Position numbers and translations under genes: made by a program. The notes beneath the pieces are model-generated. The model did not search any database and was not told the DNA's origin. It saw only the letters and a list, made by a program, of their open reading frames with translations. Positions 40,461-48,760 of a stretch of 64,000 nucleotides of DNA are shown here, one piece after another (position 1 is the first letter of the stretch; the number at the start of each line of letters is the position of its first letter). This DNA comes from RGIG3159 sp034927685 (GTDB lineage Bacteria; Bacillota; Clostridia; Oscillospirales; Oscillospiraceae): NCBI GenBank assembly GCA_034927685.1, contig JAYFPO010000012.1, positions 30,361 to 94,360 of the forward strand, read 5' to 3'.

Positions 40461-41909
40461 ATGATCAGTTTCTTTCTCTGCCTGGCGCTGCTGATTTGCG
40501 GTTACCTGTTTTACGGCAAACTGGTAGCAAACACGTTTGAGCCAGACGACCGCGAAACGCCCGCCGTCAAGATCAACGACGGCGTGGATTACGTCGTCAT
40601 GCCCCAGTGGAAGCTGTTCCTGGTGCAGCTTCTGAACATCGCGGGCCTCGGCCCCATCTTCGGCGCGCTGCAGGGCGCGTTGTGGGGACCTGTGGTCTTC
40701 CTGTGGATCACCTTCGGCACCATCTTCGCCGGCGGCGTCCACGACTATTTCTCCGGCATGTTGTCTGAGCGCAACAACGGCACGTCCATCTCCGAAATCT
40801 GCGGCATCTACCTCGGGAGCGTCATGAAGAGCGTCATGCGCGTCTTCAGCGTTGTCCTCCTGGTCATGGTCGGCACCGTCTTTGCCGTCGGTCCCGCCGG
40901 CCTGATCGTCGCCCTGTTTAAAAACGGCAATATCGGCGGCCTGTGGGCCAGCAAGGAGTTCTGGCTCTGGGTCATTCTGGCCTACTACTTCATCGCGACC
41001 TTCCTCTCCATCGACAAGATCATCGGCAAGATTTACCCTGTGTTCGGTATCTGCCTGATCGTCATGGCCGTCGGCGTCGCCTATGGTATCTTTACCAAGG
41101 CGGAGTACACAATCCCAGAAATCTGGAGCCACTTTACCAACATGAACCCGAAGGGAACCCCGATCTGGAGCTTCATGTTCATCACCGTCGCCTGCGGCGC
41201 GATTTCCGGCTTCCACGCCACCCAGTCCCCGCTGATGGCGCGCTGCATGAAATCTGAGAAGCAGGGCCATTTCGTATTCTACGGCGCCATGGTCTGCGAG
41301 GGCATCATCGCCCTGATCTGGGCCGCGGCCGGCTGCTCCCTGTACGGCGTTACCGGCGGCCTGAACACCGGCCTGCAGGAAGCCCTGGCGAGCGGCCAGT
41401 CCGCCGCCATCTACGATGTCTGCAAGAAGACCATGGGCGGCGTCGGCATCGTCCTCGCCATGCTGGGCGTCATCGCCTGCCCGATCACCTCCGGCGACAC
41501 CGCGTTCCGCAGCGCCCGTCTGGTCATCGCCGACTGGTTCAAGATCGACCAGAAGGGCTGGCTGAAGCGCCTGTACCTCTGCGTTCCCCTGCTCGGCGTC
41601 GGCGCGATTGTCGGCCATCTGGACTACACCGTTGTCTGGCGTTATTTCAGCTGGACCAACCAGACTCTGGCCATGATCGTCCTCTGGGCCGCCAGCATGT
41701 ACCTCTTCCAGCAGAAGAAGAACTACTGGATCACCGCCGTGCCGGCCACCTTTATGAGCGCGGTCTCGATGACCTACTTCTTTGCCGCGCCGGAGTGCCT
41801 GCATCTCGGGACCTCCGTCGCCTATCCTGTCGGCATTGTGCTTGCCGCCGCGTTCCTGACAATCTTCCTCTTCTCGACCAGCAAACAGAGAAAAGTCGCC
41901 GCACGCTGA
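40461..41909 (+). CDS. cstA: Carbon starvation protein CstA family transporter
   Basis: A 482-residue polytopic membrane protein with about 13-15 helices. The first (LCLALLICGYLFYGKLVA) and conserved sections (LLNIAGLGPIFGALQGALWG, DYFSGMLSERNNG, GFHATQSPLMARC) match CstA, whose relatives take up pyruvate or peptides during starvation. The form is shorter than the about 700-residue proteobacterial one, as is usual in Firmicutes. ATG 40461 is 9 nt after GAGAGG. A terminator follows closely, so it is monocistronic. Substrate in this organism unknown. Confidence 0.92.
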   Translation: MISFFLCLALLICGYLFYGKLVANTFEPDDRETPAVKINDGVDYVVMPQWKLFLVQLLNIAGLGPIFGALQGALWGPVVFLWITFGTIFAGGVHDYFSGMLSERNNGTSISEICGIYLGSVMKSVMRVFSVVLLVMVGTVFAVGPAGLIVALFKNGNIGGLWASKEFWLWVILAYYFIATFLSIDKIIGKIYPVFGICLIVMAVGVAYGIFTKAEYTIPEIWSHFTNMNPKGTPIWSFMFITVACGAISGFHATQSPLMARCMKSEKQGHFVFYGAMVCEGIIALIWAAAGCSLYGVTGGLNTGLQEALASGQSAAIYDVCKKTMGGVGIVLAMLGVIACPITSGDTAFRSARLVIADWFKIDQKGWLKRLYLCVPLLGVGAIVGHLDYTVVWRYFSWTNQTLAMIVLWAASMYLFQQKKNYWITAVPATFMSAVSMTYFFAAPECLHLGTSVAYPVGIVLAAAFLTIFLFSTSKQRKVAAR

Positions 41910-41918
41910 GATATCCTC

Positions 41919-41962
41919 CGGGCGCGCTGCAAAACAAGGAGTCTTGCAGCGCGCCCGATTTC
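41919..41962 (+). terminator. Terminator of cstA
   Basis: Fourteen-bp perfect arms (41919-41932, 41944-41957) followed by ATTTC. Confidence 0.8.
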
Positions 41963-42095
41963 AAACGTAAATTCACGGAAAACGGGGAATTCCGTTTTCC
42001 TCCCGCGAAGCGTACCCAATTTTAATGCGCCGGGCGCCCTTCGATTGCACGCATCCTTTCGATCGAAGCGCAGCACCAATTGAGGAGAATCGCAG

Positions 42096-43100
42096 ATGTT
42101 GAAACCAGCACAGCTCGGCCGGGAATCGCTCTCTCCGGAGGCGCTTTCCCAGGACCGGAAACACTGCCAGAAGATCGGCCCCTGCGGCGTCGGGGAACAG
42201 GCGCTGTATCTCAACAGCTTCTATCTCGACCGCCGGTACTATGTGCCCATCGCCTCGGTCTCCCGGGTCTTTAAGCGGGTCGCCCTGAGCAAGGGCGGCT
42301 TTTCCGGCAAGGGGCTTTTCGCCTCGATCCCCTATCTGGTCGTCGTCTATGACAGCGGGCGGGAAAAGCAGTGCAACTTCAAATTTGAGGAAAAGGTGGA
42401 TCAGGTCATCGCCTGCGTCGGGCAAAGGCACCCGGAGATCAAGCTGGTCAGCGCGGAGGTGGAAAAGCGGCTGGCAAAGCGGGAGCGGGAACGCGCCCGC
42501 CGCAAGCTGCCGGAGCTGTCCGAGGCCGTGCTGGCGGAGCGGGAGACGCTGCGCCGCGCCGCGCTTTATCTGGAAAAGCGGCCAGAACTGACGCTGGAGC
42601 TCAGTCAGGCCGCCCGGCGGAAACGCGCCTTTTTGCAGAGCAAGCCCGCCTACAAATGGGTGGCGCTGCTGATCGGCCTGCTCGGACTGGCCGCGCTGGT
42701 CTACGGGATCTGGGCGCTTTTGAACCATGTGGAATTCGCCGCGTACTTCACCCTGTTCGGGCTGGCGGCCATTTTTCTCTTCTCGAGCGCGGGCATGTTT
42801 CCCACGGCGAGGAACAACAGGCAATCCATCCTGGCCCGGGCCGATCACGCCAAGGACGCGATGGAAGCGTACGTCGGCGCGTACCCGGACTTCCCGGTGC
42901 CCGCGCGGTACGCCCACCCCGTGGTTCTCAAGCGGATGATCGACATTCTGGAGGGGGGCCGCGCGCAAAAAATCACGCCGGCGCTCAACGTCCTGAAGCG
43001 CGATCTGCAGGCACTCCACGCGGGCGTCGAGATCGACCAGGACGAGCACGACGAGGTGATGACCATCAAGGCCCTGTTTCTCAACGAGGACTACGCCTAG
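42096..43100 (+). CDS. Hypothetical two-helix membrane protein
   Basis: A 334-residue protein of no recognised family. Residues 1-185 are soluble and rich in charged residues, with an internal coiled-coil-like stretch (VSAEVEKRLAKRERERARRK). Two adjacent helices lie at about 188-245 (WVALLIGLLGLAALVYGI; TLFGLAAIFLF), followed by a soluble C-terminal part (YVGAYPDFPVPARYAHPVVLKRM). It begins MLKPAQLGRESLSPE and has an early GQ-like motif around YYVPIASVSRVFKR. Start codon has GAGGAG 8 nt upstream. I recall similar proteins in Oscillospiraceae but no function. It lies alone between cstA and a repeat block. Confidence 0.7.
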   Translation: MLKPAQLGRESLSPEALSQDRKHCQKIGPCGVGEQALYLNSFYLDRRYYVPIASVSRVFKRVALSKGGFSGKGLFASIPYLVVVYDSGREKQCNFKFEEKVDQVIACVGQRHPEIKLVSAEVEKRLAKRERERARRKLPELSEAVLAERETLRRAALYLEKRPELTLELSQAARRKRAFLQSKPAYKWVALLIGLLGLAALVYGIWALLNHVEFAAYFTLFGLAAIFLFSSAGMFPTARNNRQSILARADHAKDAMEAYVGAYPDFPVPARYAHPVVLKRMIDILEGGRAQKITPALNVLKRDLQALHAGVEIDQDEHDEVMTIKALFLNEDYA

Positions 43101-43144
43101 CGGGCAGACTGTGCTCCCGGAACACGGGCGCTACCGTGCCAGGT

Positions 43145-44175
43145 TGGAATCGCCGCGTTTTCTCTCCCTCCGGCGCGGCAAAGCCGCGCCACCTCCCTCG
43201 CAGGGGGAGGCGTCCTGGGGCCCCCATCCACCGCAAGCGGTCCCCCTTCCCCCGAGGGGGGGAGCGCTCGTTTGGCTCCCTCTGTGAGTAGCGCGAAGCG
43301 CGCTTTCAATCTAACCGGCTTGCCGGTGGCAAGCCGGACACCGAACGTCAGCTGTCGAGCAAAGCGAGACTGAGGGAGAGAACGCCGTTCTTTTTTCCAC
43401 GCCAGGATGGAATCTCCGCGGTTTCTCTCCCTCCGGCGCTTCGCGCCACCTCCCTCCTCAGAGGGAGGCTTACGGGGAACCCTTAGCCGGCACGGCGAAG
43501 TCGTCGCCCCTCATCCGTCGCCTGCGGCGACACCTTCCCCCGAGGGGGAAGGCTTACGGGGAGCACCAAAAAGGCTTCCCCTTGAGGGGAAGCTGGCATT
43601 TGCGCAGCAAATGACTGATGAGGTGGGAAACGGGCACAAGCCGAAAACCGCTCTTGCGGAAAAACGGAGCCGCCGCATGGTAGCAAAGCGTGCGCGGCGG
43701 TGGGAAGGTTGGCAGGTGGCAGCTTTTCTTCGGATCGATGCTTGTCCGCACCGCATCCCCTGGGCGACTTTTTTCGGAGCCCGGGCACGCGTCTTTCCTG
43801 GGGTTCTGCGCGGACCGAAAGCCAGCCGCCGGAGGCCGCCCCACGCTTCCGGGCGCTGTCAACCAACCCCTCATCCATCACGGGTCCGTCGTCGTCCCCT
43901 CATCCACCGCAAGCGGTCCCCCTTCCCCCGAGGGGGAAGGCTGCGGGGGTCCCTCATTCGTCACGGGTCTGTCGTCGCCCTCATCCGTCACGGCGAAGCC
44001 GTGCCACCTGACGTTCGGTGTCCGGCTTGCCACCGGCAAGCCGGTTGGATTCGAAGCGCGCTTCGCGCTACCCCGCGGGGGAAGGCTGACGGGGGCGCAC
44101 CAAACAGGCTTCCCCTTGAGGGTAGCACGAAGCGCTACTCCTCAGAGGGAAACAGACGGGAAGACTTTGCGGGCA
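43145..44175. repeat. Variable-tip palindromic repeat block B
   Basis: About 1 kb with no gene. Repeated units: CTCTCCCTC + variable tip + ACCTCCCTC...GAGGGAGGC; CATCC + tip + CCTTCCCC...GGGGAAGGC; CCGAACGTCAG; CTTGCCGGTGGCAAG; CATTTGC/GCAAATG. Tips include CCGC/GCGG, GTCGCC/GGCGAC and CACGGC/GCCGTG. Reading frames as long as 307 codons cross it but lack ribosome sites. Confidence 0.8.
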
Positions 44176-44218
44176 ACGGATCGCTAATCGGGATCAAATG
44201 GGTCGCAATTTGGGCTGA

Positions 44219-44251
44219 AAAAGGGCGGCTGCAACATGCAGCCGCCCTTTT
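44219..44251. terminator. Terminator downstream of recR
   Basis: Fifteen-bp perfect arms (44219-44233, 44237-44251) with a 3-nt loop, T on the plus side and T-rich on the minus side, 35 nt beyond the recR stop. Confidence 0.85.
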
Positions 44252-44286
44252 CAGCCTGTCACCCCAGGAACGCGCGGATCACCGGA

Positions 44287-44889
44287 TTAATCCATATCCC
44301 GTCTGCCCTGAAGGGCGCGGAGAAGCGTGATATCGTCGGCGTATTCGAGCTGGCCGCCCATGGGGATGCCGTAGGCCAGGCGGGTCACCTTGACCTCCAG
44401 CGGACGCAGCAGCCGGGAGAGGTACATCGCCGTGGCCTCTCCCTCCGTATCCGGATTCGTCGCCATGATGACCTCCCGGACGCCGCCCTCCGCCACGCGG
44501 CCGAGCAGCTCCCGCACCCGGATATCGTCCGGCCCCATGTGGTTCAGCGGCGAAATGACGCCGTGGAGCACATGGTACACGCCGGTATACTCCCGGGCGC
44601 GCTCCATGGCGATGACGTCCTTCGGCTCCGCCACGACGCAGATCGTCCCGTGGTCCCGCCGGGAATCGTCGCAGATGGGGCACAGGTCCCGATCCGTCAG
44701 GTTCTGGCAGACGGGACAGGCGCGGATCGTCTGCTTGGCTTCCAGAATCGCGTCGGCGAACTCCTGCGCCTCCTCGGACGGCAGGGACATGACGTGGAAG
44801 GCAAGCCGCTGGGCGGTCTTGCCGCCGACGCCCGGCAGTCTCGCGAATTGTTCGGTCAGCCGCTCCAACGCGGCGGGAAATCCGTTCAT
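44287..44889 (-). CDS. recR: Recombination mediator RecR
   Basis: DNA repair protein (200 aa) that acts with RecO and RecF to load RecA. It shows the N-terminal helix-hairpin-helix (LARLPGVGGKTAQRLAFH, core LPGVGGKTAQRLAF), the C4 zinc finger (CPVCQNLTDRDLCPIC) and the Toprim motif ICVVAEPKDVIAMER. The ATG overlaps the stop of the upstream nucleoid protein gene by one base. Confidence 0.96.
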   Translation of the reverse strand: MNGFPAALERLTEQFARLPGVGGKTAQRLAFHVMSLPSEEAQEFADAILEAKQTIRACPVCQNLTDRDLCPICDDSRRDHGTICVVAEPKDVIAMERAREYTGVYHVLHGVISPLNHMGPDDIRVRELLGRVAEGGVREVIMATNPDTEGEATAMYLSRLLRPLEVKVTRLAYGIPMGGQLEYADDITLLRALQGRRDMD

Positions 44890-45236
44890 CAGAAGCCCAG
44901 ATTCATGCCGCCGGTCAGCTTGGACATGGACTGGGAGGCTTCGCTTTCCGCCTTCCGCATGGCCTCGTTCACCGCCGCGATCACCAGATCCTGCAGCATT
45001 TCCACATCCTCCGGGTCCACGGCCTCGGGGGCGATCGCCAGCTTGACGACCTCATGCTTGCCGTTGACCGTCGCGGTCACCATGCTGCCGCCGGAGGTGG
45101 CGGAATACTCCTTCGTCTCCATTTCGGCCTGCATCTTCAGCATTTCCTGCTGCATCTTCTGCGCCTGCCGCACCATATTCATGTTCATGCCGCCGCCGCC
45201 CGCCATGGGGCTGCCGCGAAAACCACCCTTTGCCAT
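44889..45236 (-). CDS. YbaB/EbfC-family nucleoid-associated protein
   Basis: A 115-residue DNA-binding dimer with the YbaB signature (QKMQQEMLKMQAEMETKEYSATSGGSMVTATVNGKHEVV; core GGSMVTATVNGKHEV) and the DLVIAAVNEAMRKAES helix near the end. It is commonly encoded between dnaX and recR, as here. The second ATG (45236) is 9 nt after GGAG; the first ATG (45242) is too close. Function: nucleoid structure and possibly recombination. Confidence 0.94.
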   Translation of the reverse strand: MAKGGFRGSPMAGGGGMNMNMVRQAQKMQQEMLKMQAEMETKEYSATSGGSMVTATVNGKHEVVKLAIAPEAVDPEDVEMLQDLVIAAVNEAMRKAESEASQSMSKLTGGMNLGF

Positions 45237-45253
45237 CGTCATTTACTCCTTCG

Positions 45254-46921
45254 TCATTTGATCGTCAGCTGATCGCCCAGCTTGCCGCGCAGCGCGATCA
45301 GATCGTCCATCCTGTCACGGCCGCCTGGGTCCTGCCGCCCCGCGACGGCCGCCGTCGCCCGTACCGGCCGCCCCAGCAGCGCCGAGGCCCGCTTTGCCAC
45401 GGCCAGCAGCACCTCAGGGCTGGATATCATGTTTTTCACAAACTCGCTGTCCGCCCGCAGACACAGCGTATCGCCGGTCAGCGACGGCTTGATCGGCCCC
45501 TGGGCCGCGAAAAAGCCTTTCACCGGCGGCCCGAACTCCGCCCGCAGCGCCGTCACCAGGTCGGGCCAGAAGCCCGCGGGCACCCCGTCCGCCGCGCACG
45601 CAGGCGCTTCCTCCGGCGCAAGGTCGTCGCCGTCCTCGGGGAGGGGCGCGCGTTCCGACGCGGGATCATCGCCATCCTCCGGGAAGGGCGCTCGTTCCGA
45701 CGCAATGTCGTCGCCGTCCTCCGGGAAGGGCGCGTCCCCGTCGGCGGGGCGCGCGCTGCGCGCGGGCAATGCGCCGGAGGCAACCTGCTCCTCCAGCCGA
45801 GACAGGCGCGCGCCCAGCGCTTCCGCGTCCATCCGCAGCGCCGGGCTGCACAGCTTCATGAGGCACAGCTCCGCGTCGATGCGCAAATTCGCCGTTTTGG
45901 CGCTCCCCGCCATGGTCTCCTGCAACAGGGACACCATCCGCAGCAGCTCGCCCGGCGAGAATTTCGCGGCCAGCGCCGCGGCCTCCTTCCCCGTGCAGAG
46001 GCCGGAGATCATCGCGAGGCCGCTTTCCGGCGCGGTCTTGAGTATCAGCAGGTCCCGGGCGACGGCGCAGAGCTCGTCCAGCATCGCCCCCATGTCCTTG
46101 CCCTCGCCATACAGCCGCGCGAACAGCGACAGCGCATGAGACGCGTCCTGCGCCGCGACGGCCAGCAGCATCTCATAGGTCGCGCGCTCGCCGGCCAGGC
46201 CCAGGCAGTCGTAAACGAAGCTCGCCGTCACCGGGCCGTCCGCCGAGGAGGCGCATTGATCCAGCAGGCTCAGGCCGTCGCGCAGCGCGCCGTCGGCCAG
46301 CCGCGCGAGGATGCCCGCCGCCTCCGGCAAAAGCTCGATGCCCTCCTGATAGGAAACATAGGAAATCCGCTCGCGGATGTCCTCCGGCAGCAGCCGCCGG
46401 AAGGAAAACCGCTGGCAGCGGGAGAGAATCGTCGCGGGGACCTTTTGCAGCTCCGTCGTCGCCAGAATGAACATCAGATGCGCCGGCGGCTCCTCGATGA
46501 TTTTCAGCAGCGCGTTGAAGGCCGACATGCTGAGCATGTGGACCTCGTCGATGATATAGACCCGCTTTTTGACCTCGCCGGGCGTATAGATCGCGTCGTC
46601 CCGCAGGGCGCGGACATGGTCGACGCCGTTATTGGAGGCGGCGTCGATCTCCAAAACGTCCATGCAGGCGCCGGCCTCGATGCTGCGGCAGGCCGCGCAG
46701 CGGTTGCACGGGTTGCCGTCCACCGGGTGCTCGCAGTTGACCGCCCGCGCCAGGATCTTGGCGCAGGAGGTCTTGCCGGTGCCGCGGGTGCCCGTAAACA
46801 GATAGGCGTGGCTGAGCTTTCCGGAGGCCACCTGGGTCTTGAGCGTCTGCGTGATGCTTCTCTGACCGACCACCTCGTCAAAGGTCCTCGGCCGGTATTT
46901 CCGATACAGCGCCTGATACAC
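45254..46921 (-). CDS. dnaX: DNA polymerase III gamma/tau subunit, GTG start
   Basis: Clamp-loader ATPase (555 aa). The N-terminus MYQALYRKYRPRTFDEVVGQ fits the family; Walker A GTRGTGKTSCAKI, zinc module C-x8-C-x2-C-x2-C (CEHPVDGNPCNRCAAC), Walker B VYIIDEVHMLS and arginine-finger SRCQRFSF are present. After the AAA core come tau-specific helices, then a Pro/Glu/Asp-rich linker with three copies of a 14-residue repeat and the C-terminal polymerase-binding domain. Start: GTG at 46921 with GGGGGCGAG upstream, giving the standard N-terminus; longer frames run into the SRP RNA gene. First of dnaX-ybaB-recR. Confidence 0.95.
   Translation of the reverse strand: MYQALYRKYRPRTFDEVVGQRSITQTLKTQVASGKLSHAYLFTGTRGTGKTSCAKILARAVNCEHPVDGNPCNRCAACRSIEAGACMDVLEIDAASNNGVDHVRALRDDAIYTPGEVKKRVYIIDEVHMLSMSAFNALLKIIEEPPAHLMFILATTELQKVPATILSRCQRFSFRRLLPEDIRERISYVSYQEGIELLPEAAGILARLADGALRDGLSLLDQCASSADGPVTASFVYDCLGLAGERATYEMLLAVAAQDASHALSLFARLYGEGKDMGAMLDELCAVARDLLILKTAPESGLAMISGLCTGKEAAALAAKFSPGELLRMVSLLQETMAGSAKTANLRIDAELCLMKLCSPALRMDAEALGARLSRLEEQVASGALPARSARPADGDAPFPEDGDDIASERAPFPEDGDDPASERAPLPEDGDDLAPEEAPACAADGVPAGFWPDLVTALRAEFGPPVKGFFAAQGPIKPSLTGDTLCLRADSEFVKNMISSPEVLLAVAKRASALLGRPVRATAAVAGRQDPGGRDRMDDLIALRGKLGDQLTIK
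45619..45738 (-). repeat. In-frame 42-bp tandem repeat inside dnaX
   Basis: About three units of 42 bp encode a 14-residue motif ending PEDGDD (consensus ERAPFPEDGDDxAS). The unit length is a multiple of three, so copy number can change without a frameshift. Confidence 0.85.
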
Positions 46922-47020
46922 GGGCTCGCCCCCTTCCGTCTCCATTTTAGCAGGATTCCCATTCTTTCGCAACAAAAAACCGGCGTCCCGGCCGGCATGG
47001 CGCAAAAAAATCCGGCCCAT

Positions 47021-47299
47021 GACAAGATCGCACACCCGCCTTTGAACATACTCTCCATCCGTTACCCAGGCAGCCAGCTCAGAAACGGCTACCCCGCGGC
47101 ACACGGAACGGTCCGCTTAATGCTGCTCGGTTCCCCGCCTGACATGATTCACGGGATTCCGTTGCGCAAGACCGGTTCCTCATCGCCGCTTACCTGGGTC
47201 AGACGACACAGAATAAGCCCGGGGGCGGGAATTCATCCCTGCTATAGCGGATTGCAGGTCACAAGGCACCGCTGTCTCCCCGACTAGTGCGACCTTGTC
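47021..47299 (-). ncRNA. ffs: Signal recognition particle RNA, large Firmicutes form
   Basis: About 279 nt. Domain IV contains ATGTCAGG...GGGGAACC...GAGCAGCA, which folds with a GGAA tetraloop closed by C-G pairs, the SRP54 (Ffh) binding hairpin. The 5' part has GGGGAGACAGCGGTGCC and CCGCTATAGCAGGG, an Alu-like domain, and both ends pair over 13 bp (47287-47299 with 47021-47033). A T run follows in the minus direction near 47009. Together these make an SRP RNA with Alu domain, as in Clostridia and Bacillus. It lies between acpP and dnaX, a usual neighbourhood. Confidence 0.92.
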
Positions 47300-47335
47300 A
47301 CAGGCCGGATCGGCCGCGACAAAATCCTATGTTAT

Positions 47336-47551
47336 TTACAGTTTGCTCTCCACGAACGCGGCCAATTCGCCGACCGTCGTGATTTTGTCGTTCAGCTCCA
47401 GCTCAACGCCGAGCTTTTCTTCCAGATCCATAACCATCTCCACGATGTCCAGGGAGTCGATGCCGAGGCTCTCGAAGGTGGTTTCCGCCGTGATCGTTTC
47501 GGTGGAAACATCCAACTGTGCGGCGAGATATTCGCAAATTCTATCAAACAT
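47336..47551 (-). CDS. acpP: Acyl carrier protein
   Basis: A 71-residue acidic helical carrier of fatty-acid intermediates. The phosphopantetheine attachment Ser lies in GIDSLDIVEMVMDLEE (core DSLD). GGAGG is 8 nt before the ATG. No other fatty-acid genes are near. It ends just before the SRP RNA, and its start follows a strong promoter. Confidence 0.96.
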   Translation of the reverse strand: MFDRICEYLAAQLDVSTETITAETTFESLGIDSLDIVEMVMDLEEKLGVELELNDKITTVGELAAFVESKL

Positions 47552-47623
47552 ACCATGTACCTCCAGGAAATAACTTGCCGCTTACCCGCTCAAATGCGGC
47601 GGTGGCCTGTTTCTTACTCTGTT

Positions 47624-47651
47624 ATGATACGGTATTTTTCTACAATGTCAA
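47624..47651 (-). promoter_or_regulatory. Promoter of acpP
   Basis: Perfect TTGACA (47646-47651) and TATCAT (47624-47629), 16 bp apart, on the minus strand just after the rpoD stop codon. Confidence 0.82.
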
Positions 47652-47677
47652 GAAAATTTTTTCGCGTAAAATACCCC

Positions 47678-48760
47678 TCAGAGGCAGTCCTTGAGATACT
47701 TGAAGCGAGAGGGATGGCGGAGCTTGCGCAGCGCCTTGGCCTCGATCTGCCGGACGCGCTCGCGCGTCACGGAAAACTCCTTGCCGACCTCCTCGAGCGT
47801 GTGGGCCTTGCCGTCCTCGAACCCGAAGCGCAGCCGCAGCACCTTTTCCTCCCGCGGCGTCAGCGTTTTCATGACCTGCAGCAGCTGCTCCTTGAGCAGG
47901 AACGCGGCGGCGGCCTCCCCTGGCTCCTGCGACGAGGACGCGGGCAGGAAATCGCCGAGGCGGCTGTCGTCCTCCTCGCCCACCGGCGCCTCCAGCGAGA
48001 CCGGCTCCTGCGCCATCTTGAGCACCTCATCCACCCGCTCCACCGACATGCGCAGCTTGTCCGCCACCTCCTGCGAGGTGGGCTCGCGCCCCATCTCCTG
48101 GATCAGCGTGTGCGAGGTCCTCAGCACCTTGTTCATGGTCTCCACCATGTGGACTGGGATGCGGATGGTCCGGGCCTGGTCGGCGATGGCCCTGGTGATC
48201 GACTGGCGGACCCACCACGTCGCGTAGGTGGAGAACTTATAGCCCTTCGTATAGTCGAACTTCTCGACCGCCTTCAGAATGCCGAAGCTGCCCTCCTGAA
48301 TCAGGTCCAGAAAGCTGAGGCCACGGCCCGTATACCGCTTGGCGATGGACACCACCAGCCGCAGATTGGCCTCCACCATGTCGTTGCGGGCCGTCTCGTC
48401 GCCCTCCTGCACCCGCTTTGCCAGCTCGACCTCCCGCTCGGGCGTCAGCAGCGGCACGCGGCCGATCTCCCGCAGGTAGAGCCGGACCGGGTCGTGGACG
48501 CCGAAGTCCTCCAGCAGCTTGTCCGGATCGACCAGCTCCTCCTCTTCGACATCGACCAGCTCCTCTTCGGACGGGGTGGAGTCGGCGTTGACCAGATCGG
48601 CCATTTCCTCCGCGTCAATCTCCACGCCGGCCGCGTCCAGCTCGGCATAGACCGCGTCGGCCTGTTCCTCCGTGAGAAGTTCCATCGCCTGCAGGAGTCT
48701 GGTCGCGGAAACGCGCTTTTCCTGTTTGGCCTTTGCAAGCAGTTCCGTCAGCTTAGTCAT
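47678..48760 (-). CDS. rpoD: Primary sigma factor RpoD (SigA)
   Basis: Housekeeping sigma factor, 360 aa. Region 1.1 is the short acidic start (LVDVEEEELVDPDKLL); region 2 has RLVVSIAKRYTGRGLSFLDLIQEG and the -10-recognition helix YATWWVRQSITRAI; region 3 and region 4 (HTLEEVGKEFSVTRERVRQIEAKALRKLRH, core VTRERVRQIEAKALRKL) follow. The start at 48760 overlaps the dnaG stop by four bases, the classic dnaG-rpoD order. It explains the many TTGACA/TATAAT promoters seen here. Confidence 0.97.
   Translation of the reverse strand: MTKLTELLAKAKQEKRVSATRLLQAMELLTEEQADAVYAELDAAGVEIDAEEMADLVNADSTPSEEELVDVEEEELVDPDKLLEDFGVHDPVRLYLREIGRVPLLTPEREVELAKRVQEGDETARNDMVEANLRLVVSIAKRYTGRGLSFLDLIQEGSFGILKAVEKFDYTKGYKFSTYATWWVRQSITRAIADQARTIRIPVHMVETMNKVLRTSHTLIQEMGREPTSQEVADKLRMSVERVDEVLKMAQEPVSLEAPVGEEDDSRLGDFLPASSSQEPGEAAAAFLLKEQLLQVMKTLTPREEKVLRLRFGFEDGKAHTLEEVGKEFSVTRERVRQIEAKALRKLRHPSRFKYLKDCL

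Noticed and set aside
43145..44175. CRISPR array
   Set aside because: Units are palindromic with irregular spacing and variable tips; no spacer-repeat pattern and no cas genes.
43101..44330. A 307-codon frame and others over block B
   Set aside because: Their codons are translated repeats (SPxGEG, RLPLEG-like strings); open frames are expected in GC-rich repeats without stops.
45230..47287. 685-codon plus-strand frame over dnaX and the SRP RNA
   Set aside because: Antisense shadow; dnaX and RNA signals are on the other strand.
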